Shown here: one piece after another, positions 53,201 to 64,000 of the stretch
How the letters are laid out: the number at the start of each line of letters is the position of its first letter
Numbering within the stretch: the first letter of the stretch is position 1
Assembly (NCBI RefSeq): GCF_051014445.1
Contig: NW_027488368.1
Coordinates: forward strand, 24,836,001-24,900,000
DNA from: Colletes latitarsis
Taxonomy: Eukaryota > Arthropoda > Insecta > Hymenoptera > Colletidae
DNA: 64,000 bases
Reading direction: 5' to 3'
Translations under genes and position numbers: made by a program
Notes under the pieces: generated by a model
Seen by the model: the letters and a program-made list of their open reading frames with translations, nothing else
The model's database searches: none
Told to the model about the DNA's origin: nothing

Positions 53201-55784
53201 TTTCTGGTTTGGATCACGTAGTAATGAGGTACCACACTGAAACGGTCAATTAAACCTGGTTTCGATCAATATTTTAGAGGATAACGCAAGTTAGGTCTGG
53301 GATAGGTCTGGGATTTGCCCTCATCATTCTCATACTTTCGCGTTTTTCACATACTTGTTGAACAGATCATGGGTTTTTTCTGGTTTGGGTCACGTAGTAA
53401 TGTGGTACCACACTGAAACAGACGATTAAACCTGGTTTCGATCAATATTTTAGAGGATAACGCATGTTAGGTCTAGGTTAGTCCTGGGATTTTCACTCAT
53501 CAGACTCATACTTTCGCGTTTTACACATACTTGTTGAACAGATCATGGGTTTTTTCTGGTTTGGATCACGTAGTAATGTGGTACCACACTGAAACAGTCA
53601 ATTACACCTGGATTCCATCAATATCTTAAAGGACAACGCAAGTTAGGTCTGGGATATGTCTGGGATTTGCCATCATCAGGCTCATACTTTCGCGTCTTTC
53701 ACATACTTGTTGAACAGATCCTGGGTTTTTTCTGGTTTGGATCACGTAGTAGTGTGGTACCACACTGAAACAGTCCATTAAACCTGGTTTGGATGAATAT
53801 TTTAGAGGATAACGCATGTTAGGTCTAGGTTAGGTCTAGGATTTGCCCTCATCAGGCTCTTACTTTCGCATATTTCTCATACTTCATGGCTAGATCCTGG
53901 GCTAGTTCTGGAGTGGATCACGTAGTAAAGTGGTACCACACTGAAACATTCAATGAAACCTGGTCTGGATAAATATTTTAGAGGATAACGCATCTTAGGT
54001 CTGGGTTAGGTCTAAGATTTGCCCTCCTCAGACTCAGAGTTTCGCGTTTTTCACATACTTGTTAAACTGATCCTGGGTTTTTTCTGGTTTGGATCACGAA
54101 GTAGTGTGGTACCACACTGAAACAGTCCATTAAACCTGGTTTCGGTCAATATTTTAGAGGATAATTCATGTTAGGTCTAGGTTAGGTCTGGGATTTGCTT
54201 TCATCAGGCTCATTCTTTCGCATATTTCTCATACTTGATGGCTAGATCCTGGGCTTTTTCTGGATTGCATCACGTAGTAATGTAGTACCACACTGAAACA
54301 GTCAATGAAACCTGGTTTCCATCAATATTTTAGAGGACAACGCAAGTTAGGTCTAGGTAAGGCCTGAGATTTTCACAGATCAGACTCATACTTTCGCATC
54401 CTTCACATACTTGTTGAATGGATCCTGGGTTTTTTCTGGTTTGGATCACGTAGTAATGTGGTACCACACTGAAACTGTCAATTAAACCTGGTTTCGATCA
54501 ATATTTTAGAGGATAACGCAAGTTAGGTCTGGGATAGGTCTGGGATTTGCCCTCATCAGGCTCATACTTTCGCGTTTTTCAGATACTTGTTGAACAGATC
54601 ATGGGATTTTTCTGGTTTGGGTCACGTAGTAGTGTGATACCACACTGAAGCAGTCGATTAAACCAGGTTTCGATCAATATTTTTGAGGGTAACGCATGTT
54701 AGGTCTAGTATAGCCCTGGGATTTTTACTCATCAGACTCATACTTTCGCATTCTTCACATACTTGTTGAACGGATCCTGGGTTTTTTCTGGTTTGGATCA
54801 CGTAGTAATGTGGGACCACACCGAAACAGTCAATTAAACCTGGTTTCGATCAATATTTTAAAGAATAATTCATGTTAGGTCTAGGTTAGTTCTGGGATTT
54901 GCTTTCATCAGGCTCATTCTTTTGCATATTTCTCATAGTTGATGGCTAGATCCTGGGCTTTTTCTGGATTGCATCACGTAGTAATGAAGTACAACACTGA
55001 AACAGTCAATTAAACCTGGTTTCCATCAATATCTTAGAGGACAACGCAAGTTAGGTCTGGGATATGTCTGGGATTTGCCCTCATCAGGCTCATACCTTCG
55101 CGTTTTTCACATACTTGTTGAACAGATCCTGGGTTTTTTCTGGTTTGGATCACGTAGTAGTGTGGTACCACACTGAAACAGTCCATTAAACCTGCTTGCG
55201 ATCAATATTTTAGAGGATAACGCATGTTAGGTCTGGGTTAGGTCTAGGATTTGCCCTCATCGGGCTCATTCTTTCGCATATTTCTCAAACTTGATGGCTA
55301 GATCCTGGGCTTTTTCTGGATTGCATCACGTAGTAATGTGGTACCACACTGAAACAGTCAATTAAACCTGGTTTTGATCAATATTTTAGAGGATAACGCA
55401 TGTTAGGTCTAGGTTAGGTCTGGGATTTTCACTCATCAGACTCATACTTTCGCATTCTTCACATACTTGTTGAACTGATCCAAGGTTTTTTCTGGTTTGG
55501 ATCACGTACTAATCTGGTACCACGCTGAAACAGTCAATTAAACCTGGTTTCGATCAATATTTTAGAGGATAGCGCAAGTTAGGTCTGGGATAGGTCTAGG
55601 ATTTGCCCTCATCAGGCTCTTACTTTCGCATACTTCTCATACTTCATGGCTAGATCCTGGGCTATTTCTGGATTGGATCACGTAGTAAAGTGGTACCACA
55701 CTGAAACATTCAATGAAACCTGGTCTGGATAAATATTTTAGAGGATAACGCATCTTAGGACTGGGTTAGGTCTAAGATTTGCCC
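53201..55784 (+). repeat. Mixed segment leading into the 12-monomer HOR
   Basis: It reuses central-domain monomers: gtaatgaggtaccac, cgcgttttacacatac, gatgaatatt (53792; also 44638), and the last gctagttctggagtgg anchor at 53901, 28 monomers plus 2 bp after 48971. From about 55,380, with ttgaactgatccaagg and actaatctggtacc, it matches 59.6-60.0 kb at an offset of 4221 bp. Confidence 0.82.
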
Positions 55785-57894
55785 TCATCAGGCTCACAGT
55801 TTCGCGTTTTTCACATTCTTGATAAACGGATCCTGGGTTTTGTCTGGTTTGGATCACGAAGTAGTGTGGTACCACACTGAAACAGTCCATTAAACCTGGT
55901 TTCGCTCAATATTTTAGAGGATAACGCAAGTTAGGTCTGGGATAGGTCTGGGATTTGCCCTCATCAGGCTCATACTTTCGCGTTTTTCACATACTTGTGG
56001 AACAGATCATGGGTTTTTTCTGGTTTGGGTCACGTAGTAGTGTGATACCACACTGAAACAGTCGATTTAACCAGGTTTCGATCAATATTTTAGAGTATAA
56101 CTCATGTTAGGTCTAGGTTAGGCCTGGGATTTTCACTGAACAGACTCATACTTTCGCATTCTTCACATACATGTAAACGGATCCTGGGTTTTTTCTGGTT
56201 TGGATCACGTAGTAATGTGGTACCACACTGAAACAGTCGATTAAACCTGGTTTCGATCAATATTTTAGAGGATAACGCAAGATAAGTCTGGGATTGGGCT
56301 GGGATTTGACCTCATCAGACTCATACTTTCGCACACTTCACATACACGTTGAACAGATCCAGGGTTATTTTCTGGTTTGCATCACGTAGTAATGTAGTAC
56401 CACACTGAAACAGTCAATGAAACTGGTTTCCATCAATATTTTAGAGGGCAACGCAAATTAGGTCTAGGTTAGTTCTAGGATTTGCTCTCATCAGGCTCAT
56501 TCTTTCGCATATTTCTCATACTTGATGGCTAGATCCTGGGCTTTTTCTGGATTGCATCACATAGTAAAGTAGTATCACACTGAAACAGTCAATGAAACCT
56601 GGTTTCCATCAATATTTTAGAGGACTACGCAAGTTAGGTCTAGGTAAGGCCTGAGATTTTCACTGATCAGACTCATACTTTCGCATCCTTCACATACTTG
56701 TTGAACGGATCCTGGGTTTTTTCTGGTTTGGATCACGTAGTAATGTGGTACCACACTGAAACGGTCAATTAAACCTGATCTAGATAAATATTTGAGAGGA
56801 TAACGCATGTTAGGTTTGGGTTAAGTCTAGGATTTGCCCTCATCAGGCTCATACTTTCGCATACTTCTCATACTTAATGGCTACATCCTGGGCTGTTTCT
56901 GGATTGTATCACGTAGTAATGTGGTACCACGCTGAAACAGTCAATTAAACCTGGTTTCGATTAATATTTTAGAGGATAACGCAAGTTAGGTCTGGCATAG
57001 GTCTGGGATTCGCCCCCATCAGACTCATACTTTCGCGTTTTTCACATACTTGTTGACCTGATCGAGGGTTTTTTCTGCTTTGGATCACGTAGTAAAGTGG
57101 TACCACACTGAAACAGTCCATTAAACCTGGTTTGGATCAATATTTTAGAGGATAACGCATGTTAGGTCTAGGTTAGCCCTGGGATTATCACTCATCAGAC
57201 TCATATTTTCGCATTCTTCACATACTTGTTGAACGGATCCTGGGTTTTTTCTGCTTTGGATCACGTAGTAAAGTGGTACCACACTGAAACAGTCCATTAA
57301 ACCTGGTTTGGATCAATATTTTAGAGGATAACGCATGTTAGGTCTAGGTTAGCCCTGGGATTATCACTCATCAGACTCATATTTTCGCATTCTTCACCTA
57401 CTTGTTGAACGGATCCTGGGTTTTTTCTGGTTTGGATCACGTAGTAATGTGGTACCACACTGAAACAGTCGATTAAACCTGGTCTCGATCAATATTTTAG
57501 AGGATAACGCATGTTAGGTCTAGGTTAGCCCTGGGATTATCACTCATCAGACTCATATTTTCGCATTCTTGACATACTTGTTGAACGGATCCTGGGCTTT
57601 TTCTGGTTTGGATCACGTAGTAATGTGGTACCACACTGAAACAGTCGATTAAACCTGGTCTCGATCAATATTTTAGAGGATAACGCATGTTAGGTCTAGG
57701 TTAGCCCTGGGATTATCACTCATCAGACTCATACTTTCGCATTCTTCACATACTTGTAAACGGTTCCTGGGTTTTTTCTGGTTTGGATCACGTAGTAGTG
57801 TGGTACCACACTGAAACAGTCCATTAAACCTGGTTGGGATCAATATTTTAGAGGATAACGCATGTTAGGTCTAGGTTAGGTCTGCGATTTTCAC
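55785..57894 (+). repeat. 12-monomer HOR, copy A (2110 bp)
   Basis: Monomers in order: C-like with cacattcttgataaacgg; C with gtggaacagatcatggg; A with acatgtaaacgg; D with acacgttgaacagatccagg; B2; A with catccttcac; B1 with cttaatggctac; the C/E chimera; three A copies with catattttcgc; and an A copy with gtaaacggttcc. The first eleven match copy C at an offset of 4220-4221 bp with very few changes (gcaagataag for gcaagttaag, gattaatat for gatcaatat). The twelfth differs from that of copy C. Confidence 0.92.
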
Positions 57895-59302
57895 TCATCA
57901 GACTCACAGTTTCGCGTTTTTCACATTCTTGTTAACAGATCCTGGGTTTTGTCTGGTTTGGATCACGAAGTAGTGTGGTACCACACTGAAACAGTCCATT
58001 AAACCTGGTTTCGCTCAATATTTTAGAGGATAACGCAAGTTAGGTCTGGGATAGGTCTGGGATTTGCCCTCATCAGGCTCATACTTTCGCGTTTTTCACA
58101 TACTTGTGGAACAGATCACGGGTTTTTTCTGGTTTGGGTCACGTAGTAGTGTGATACCACACTGAAACAGTCGATTAAACCAGGTTTCGATCAATATTTT
58201 AGAGTATAACTCATGTTAGGTCTAGGTTAGGCCTGGGATTTTCACTGATCAGACTCATACTTTCGCATTCTTCACATACTTGTAAACGGTTCCTGGGTTT
58301 TTTCTGGTTTGGATCACGTAGTAATGTGGTACCACACTGAAACAGTCGATTAAACCTGTTTTCGATCAATATTTTAGAGGATAACGCAAGTTAAGTCTGG
58401 GATTGGGCTGGGATTTGACCTCATCAGACTCATACTTTCGCACACTTCACATACTCGTTGAACAGATCCAGGGTTATTTTCTGGTTTGCATCACGTAGTA
58501 ATGTAGTACCACAATGAAACAGTCAATGAAACCTGGTTTCCATCAATATTTTAGAGGGCAACGCAAGTTAGGTCTAGGTTAGGTCTAGGATTTGCTCTCA
58601 TCAGGCTCATTCTTTCGCATATTTCTCATACTTGATGGCTAGATCCTGGGCTTTTCCTGGATTGCATCACGTAGTAATGTGGTACCACACTGAAACAGTC
58701 GATTAAACCTGGTCTCGATCAATATTTTAGAGGATAACGCATGTTAGGTCTAGGTTAGCCCTGGGATTATCACTCATCAGACTCATACTTTCGCATTCTT
58801 CACATACTTGTTGAACTGATCCAAGGTTTTTTCTGGTTTGGATAACGTAGTAATGAGGTACCACACTGAAACGGTCAATTAAACCTGGTTTCGATCAATA
58901 TTTGAGAGGATAACGCAAGTTAAGTCTGGGATTGGTCTGCGATTTGACCTCATCAGACTCATACTTTCGCACACTTCACATACTCGTTGAACAGATCCTG
59001 GGTTATTGTCTGGTTTGGATCACATAGTAATGTGGTACCACACTGAAACAGTCGACTAAACCAGGTTTCGATCAATATTTTAGAGTATAACTCATGTTAG
59101 GTCTAGGTTAGGCCCGGGATTTTCACTCATCAGGCTCATACTTTCGCGTTTTTCACATACTTGTTGAACAGATCCTGGGTTTTTTCTGGTTTGGATCACG
59201 TGGTAGTGTGGTACCACACTGAAACAGTCCATTAAACCTTGTTTGGATCAATATTTTAGAGGATAACGCATGTTAGGTCCAGGTTAGGTCTGGGGTTTTC
59301 AC

Positions 59303-59478
59303 TCATCAGACTCATACTTTCGCATTCTTCACATACTTGTTGAACGGATCCTGGGTTTTTTCTGGTTTGGATCACGTAGTAATGTGGTACCACACTGAAA
59401 CAGTCGATTAAACCAGGTTTCGATCAATATTTTAGAGGATAACGCATGTTAGGTCTAGGTTAGGCCTGGGATTTTCAC
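59303..59478 (+). repeat. Exemplar type A monomer (176 bp)
   Basis: Type A is the commonest form and the closest to the consensus. Its diagnostic left part reads cgcattcttcacatacttg followed by ttgaacggatcctggg, creating a GGATCC site at monomer 44-49. The centre carries the 12-bp palindrome TGTGGTACCACA. The right part has gattaaacc, aatattttagagg and the paired 11-mers ttaggtctagg and ttaggcctggg. It usually enters the next monomer through gggattttcac. This copy differs from my consensus at about two bases (ccagg and gcctggg). Confidence 0.9.
59449..59470 (+). repeat. 11-bp direct duplication with four G-runs (example)
   Basis: At monomer 147-168 two 11-mers stand in tandem: ttaggtctagg then ttaggcctggg here, more often ttaggtctggg. 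The block has four runs of two or three G with loops of three or four bases, so it fits a two-layer G-quadruplex pattern. It is present, with variants, in practically every monomer. Confidence 0.8.
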
Positions 59479-60005
59479 TCATCAGACTCATACTTTCGCA
59501 TTCTTCACATACTTGTAAACGGTTCCTGGGTTTTTTCTGGTTTGGATCACGTAGTAGTGTGGTACCACACTGAAACAGTCCATTAAACCTGGTTGGGATC
59601 AATATTTTAGAGGATAACGCATGTTAGGTCTAGGTTAGGTCTGCGATTTTCACTCATCAGACTCATACTTTCGCATTCTTCACATACTTGTTGAACTGAT
59701 CCAAGGTTTTTTCTGGTTTGGATCACGTACTAATCTGGTACCACGCTGAAACAGTCAATTAAACCTGGTTTCGATCAATATTTTAGAGGATAGCGCAAGT
59801 TAGGTCTGGGATAGGTCTAGGATTTGCCCTCATCAGGCTCTTACTTTCGCATACTTCTCATACTTCATGGCTAGATCCCGGGCTATTTCTGGATTGGATC
59901 ACGTAGTAAAGTGGTACCACACTGAAACATTCAATGAAACCTGGTCTGGATAAATATTTTAGAGGATAACGCATCTTAGGACTGGGTTAGGTCTAAGATT
60001 TGCCC

Positions 60006-62114
60006 TCATCAGGCTCACAGTTTCGCGTTTTTCACATTCTTGTTAACAGATCCTGGGTTTTGTCTGGTTTGGATCACGAAGTAGTGTGGTACCACACTGA
60101 AACAGTCCATTAAACCTGGTTTCGCTCAATATTTTAGAGGATAACGCAAGTTAGGTCTGGGATAGGTCTGGGATTTGCCCTCATCAGGCTCATACTTTCG
60201 CGTTTTTCACATACTTGTGGAACAGATCATGGGTTTTTTCTGGTTTGGGTCACGTAGTAGTGTGATACCACACTGAAACAGTCGATTTAACCAGGTTTCG
60301 ATCAATATTTTAGAGTATAACTCATGTTAGGTCTAGGTTAGGCCTGGGATTTTCACTGAACAGACTCATACTTTCGCATTCTTCACATACATGTAAACGG
60401 ATCCTGGGTTTTTTCTGGTTTGGATCACGTAGTAATGTGGTACCACACTGAAACAGTCGATTAAACCTGGTTTCGATCAATATTTTAGAGGATAACGCAA
60501 GTTAAGTCTGGGATTGGGCTGGGATTTGACCTCATCAGACTCATACTTTCGCACACTTCACATACACGTTGAACAGATCCAGGGTTATTTTCTGGTTTGC
60601 ATCACGTAGTAATGTAGTACCACACTGAAACAGTCAATGAAACTGGTTTCCATCAATATTTTAGAGGGCAACGCAAATTAGGTCTAGGTTAGTTCTAGGA
60701 TTTGCTCTCATCAGGCTCATTCTTTCGCATATTTCTCATACTTGATGGCTAGATCCTGGGCTTTTTCTGGATTGCATCACATAGTAAAGTAGTATCACAC
60801 TGAAACAGTCAATGAAACCTGGTTTCCATCAATATTTTAGAGGACTACGCAAGTTAGGTCTAGGTAAGGCCTGAGATTTTCACTGATCAGACTCATACTT
60901 TCGCATCCTTCACATACTTGTTGAACGGATCCTGGGTTTTTTCTGGTTTGGATCACGTAGTAATGTGGTACCACACTGAAACGGTCAATTAAACCTGATC
61001 TAGATAAATATTTGAGAGGATAACGCATGTTAGGTTTGGGTTAAGTCTAGGATTTGCCCTCATCAGGCTCATACTTTCGCATACTTCTCATACTTAATGG
61101 CTACATCCTGGGCTGTTTCTGGATTGTATCACGTAGTAATGTGGTACCACGCTGAAACAGTCAATTAAACCTGGTTTCGATCAATATTTTAGAGGATAAC
61201 GCAAGTTAGGTCTGGCATAGGTCTGGGATTCGCCCCCATCAGACTCATACTTTCGCGTTTTTCACATACTTGTTGACCTGATCGAGGGTTTTTTCTGCTT
61301 TGGATCACGTAGTAAAGTGGTACCACACTGAAACAGTCCATTAAACCTGGTTTGGATCAATATTTTAGAGGATAACGCATGTTAGGTCTAGGTTAGCCCT
61401 GGGATTATCACTCATCAGACTCATATTTTCGCATTCTTCACATACTTGTTGAACGGATCCTGGGTTTTTCTGCTTTGGATCACGTAGTAAAGTGGTACCA
61501 CACTGAAACAGTCCATTAAACCTGGTTTGGATCAATATTTTAGAGGATAACGCATGTTAGGTCTAGGTTAGCCCTGGGATTATCACTCATCAGACTCATA
61601 TTTTCGCATTCTTCACCTACTTGTTGAACGGATCCTGGGTTTTTTCTGGTTTGGATCACGTAGTAATGTGGTACCACACTGAAACAGTCGATTAAACCTG
61701 GTCTCGATCAATATTTTAGAGGATAACGCATGTTAGGTCTAGGTTAGCCCTGGGATTATCACTCATCAGACTCATATTTTCGCATTCTTGACATACTTGT
61801 TGAACGGATCCTGGGCTTTTTCTGGTTTGGATCACGTAGTAATGTGGTACCACACTGAAACAGTCGATTAAACCTGGTCTCGATCAATATTTTAGAGGAT
61901 AACGCAAGTTAGGTCTGGGATAGGTCTAGGATTTGCCCTCATCAGGCTCTTACTTTCGCATACTTCTCATACTTCATGGCTAGATCCTGGGCTATTTCTG
62001 GATTGGATCACGTAGTAAAGTGGTACCACACTGAAACATTCAATGAAACCTGGTCTGGATAAATATTTTAGAGGATAACGCATCTTAGGACTGGGTTAGG
62101 TCTAAGATTTGCCC
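60006..62114 (+). repeat. 12-monomer HOR, copy C (2109 bp)
   Basis: This copy has the same monomer order as copy A except for the last, which is B1 with ctcttactttcgcatactt. It is 2109 bp, three bases under 12 x 176. Nine of the twelve monomers keep the GTGGTACCAC core; monomers 2, 4 and 5 (gataccac, gtagtaccac, gtagtatcac) do not. It is nearly identical to copy D. Confidence 0.94.
61236..61411 (+). repeat. Chimeric C/E monomer
   Basis: The first part is type C (tactttcgcgtttttcacat), and then the type E segment ttgacctgatcgaggg with tctgctttgg follows. The entry junction is the variant cgcccccatcagac. Sister copies lie at 57016 and near 63346 in the 12-monomer HOR, and related ones near 51562 and 51914. 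The type E left end (ttttaacatgcatg) is gone from this half of the window, so E survives here only as this internal segment. Confidence 0.85.
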
Positions 62115-64000
62115 TCATCAGGCTCACAGTTTCGCGTTTTTCACATTCTTGTTAACAGATCCTGGGTTTTGTCTGGTTTGGATCACGAAGTAGTGTGGTA
62201 CCACACTGAAACAGTCCATTAAACCTGGTTTCGCTCAATATTTTAGAGGATAACGCAAGTTAGGTCTGGGATAGGTCTGGGATTTGCCCTCATCAGGCTC
62301 ATACTTTCGCGTTTTTCACATACTTGTGGAACAGATCATGGGTTTTTTCTGGTTTGGGTCACGTAGTAGTGTGATACCACACTGAAACAGTCGATTTAAC
62401 GAGGTTTCGATCAATATTTTAGAGTATAACTCATGTTAGGTCTAGGTTAGGCCTGGGATTTTCACTGAACAGACTCATACTTTCGCATTCTTCACATACA
62501 TGTAAACGGATCCTGGGTTTTTTCTGGTTTGGATCACGTAGTAATGTGGTACCACACTGAAACAGTCGATTAAACCTGGTTTCGATCAATATTTTAGAGG
62601 ATAACGCAAGTTAAGTCTGGGATTGGGCTGGGATTTGACCTCATCAGACTCATACTTTCGCACACTTCACATACACGTTGAACAGATCCAGGGTTATTTT
62701 CTGGTTTGCATCACGTAGTAATGTAGTACCACACTGAAACAGTCAATGAAACTGGTTTCCATCAATATTTTAGAGGGCAACGCAAATTAGGTCTAGGTTA
62801 GTTCTAGGATTTGCTCTCATCAGGCTCATTCTTTCGCATATTTCTCATACTTGATGGCTAGATCCTGGGCTTTTTCTGGATTGCATCACATAGTAAAGTA
62901 GTATCACACTGAAACAGTCAATGAAACCTGGTTTCCATCAATATTTTAGAGGACTACGCAAGTTAGGTCTAGGTAAGGCCTGAGATTTTCACTGATCAGA
63001 CTCATACTTTCGCATCCTTCACATACTTGTTGAACGGATCCTGGGTTTTTTCTGGTTTGGATCAGGTAGTAATGTGGTACCACACTGAAACGGTCAATTA
63101 AACCTGATCTAGATAAATATTTGAGAGGATAACGCATGTTAGGTTTGGGTTAAGTCTAGGATTTGCCCTCATCAGGCTCATACTTTCGCATACTTCTCAT
63201 ACTTAATGGCTACATCCTGGGCTGTTTCTGGATTGTATCACGTAGTAATGTGGTACCACGCTGAAACAGTCAATTAAACCTGGTTTCGATCAATATTTTA
63301 GAGGATAACGCAAGTTAGGTCTGGCATAGGTCTGGGATTCGCCCCCATCAGACTCATACTTTCGCGTTTTTCACATACTTGTTGACCTGATCGAGGGTTT
63401 TTTCTGCTTTGGATCACGTAGTAAAGTGGTACCACACTGAAACAGTCCATTAAACCTGGTTTGGATCAATATTTTAGAGGATAACGCATGTTAGGTCTAG
63501 GTTAGCCCTGGGATTATCACTCATCAGACTCATATTTTCGCATTCTTCACATACTTGTTGAACGGATCCTGGGTTTTTTCTGCTTTGGATCACGTAGTAA
63601 AGTGGTACCACACTGAAACAGTCCATTAAACCTGGTTTGGATCAATATTTTAGAGGATAACGCATGTTAGGTCTAGGTTAGCCCTGGGATTATCACTCAT
63701 CAGACTCATATTTTCGCATTCTTCACCTACTTGTTGAACGGATCCTGGGTTTTTTCTGGTTTGGATCACGTAGTAATGTGGTACCACACTGAAACAGTCG
63801 ATTAAACCTGGTCTCGATCAATATTTTAGAGGATAACGCATGTTAGGTCTAGGTTAGCCCTGGGATTATCACTCATCAGACTCATATTTTCGCATTCTTG
63901 ACATACTTGTTGAACGGATCCTGGGCTTTTTCTGGTTTGGATCACGTAGTAATGTGGTACCACACTGAAACAGTCGATTAAACCTGGTCTCGATCAATAT
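62115..64000 (+). repeat. 12-monomer HOR, copy D, cut by the window end
   Basis: This is a direct repeat of copy C for all 1886 bp available (10 monomers and most of an eleventh). I noticed only three differences: gatttaacgagg for gatttaaccagg near 62400, atcaggtag for atcacgtag near 63062, and one more T in the T-tract near 63573. The repeat presumably continues beyond the window. Confidence 0.94.

Larger units (their letters stand above)
57895..60005 (+). repeat. 12-monomer HOR, divergent copy B (2111 bp)
   Basis: The first five monomers follow the order of copies A and C (ttaacagatcc, gtggaacagatcacggg, gtaaacggttcc, cgcacacttc with gatccagg, then B2). The last seven do not: they are A with gatccaagg, D with gttattgtctgg, C with cacgtggtagtg, two A copies, A with gatccaagg, and B1. 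These resemble 49.46-50.5 kb. The total is still twelve monomers. Confidence 0.88.
1..64000 (+). repeat. Tandem satellite array, ~176-bp monomer, fills the whole window
   Basis: The same ~176-bp unit follows itself head to tail across the window with no interruption and no inverted copy that I could find. Monomer starts fall at 1, 177, 353 and 529; at 15134 the phase is -3 bp, at 23590 it is +5, and at 63873 it is -16. That gives about 363 complete monomers with very little net indel drift. Conserved words in nearly all copies are tcatcag, tttcgc, cacgtag, gaaacagtc, aaacctgg, aatattt and ttaggtct. Size and HOR organisation fit a centromeric or pericentromeric satellite; that is inference, because location and chromatin cannot be seen. 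The family is not one I recognise. No gene, tRNA, rRNA or transposon interrupts the array. Confidence 0.98.

Noticed and set aside
1..64000. CRISPR array
   Set aside because: Repeats abut directly as 176-bp units with graded variation. There are no short identical repeats separated by unique spacers.

Overview
The window is one uninterrupted tandem satellite array. From base 1 to base 64000 every stretch I read is a copy of a ~176-bp monomer, always in the same orientation. About 363 complete monomers fit, plus a final partial of 128 bp (monomer starts at 1, 177, 353, 529 and so on to 63873; mean spacing 175.96 bp). I found no protein-coding gene, RNA gene, transposon, CRISPR array or unique-sequence spacer. 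A nucleosome-sized monomer with multi-monomer higher-order repeats (HORs) points to a eukaryotic centromeric, pericentromeric or subtelomeric block. The consensus is about 40% GC and T-rich on this strand (62 T, 43 A, 38 G, 33 C by hand count). I do not recognise the satellite family and cannot name the organism.

Monomer numbering in this annotation starts at the conserved tcatcag. The main landmarks are a BamHI-type GGATCC (44-49, type A), a T6 tract (54-59), a direct repeat (60-72 and 112-124), a palindrome around GGTACC (81-92, extended to 79-94 in some types), AATATT (124-129), and an 11-bp duplication carrying four G-runs (147-168). The left third of the monomer (about 18-60) defines at least five types: A, B (B1 and B2), C, D and E. 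B/C and C/E chimeras also occur.

Layout. 1-9.65 kb is heterogeneous, rich in type E, with a 529-bp trimer repeated 2.3 times (4.8-6.0 kb). A ~3.2-kb segment at 9.65-12.83 kb recurs at 19.5-23.35 kb. 14.9-17.7 kb holds an 11-monomer (1937-bp) repeat pair, part of which recurs at 23.5-24.9 kb. 25.3-29.0 kb holds a 1.4-kb segment repeated at exactly 2288 bp (13 monomers). 36.3-49.4 kb is a rearranged HOR domain whose diagnostic anchors lie exactly 7, 8, 9, 10 or 11 monomers apart, including one 11-monomer block present three times. 49.5-55.4 kb is a mosaic related to both sides. 55.8-64.0 kb is a 12-monomer HOR (about 2110 bp); its last two copies are nearly identical.

Nothing here works as a gene set. 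The content is the evolutionary record of in-register unequal exchange or conversion, plus repeated sequence elements (dyad, G-runs) that could matter for chromatin. Every minus-strand open frame is a by-product of the repeat.
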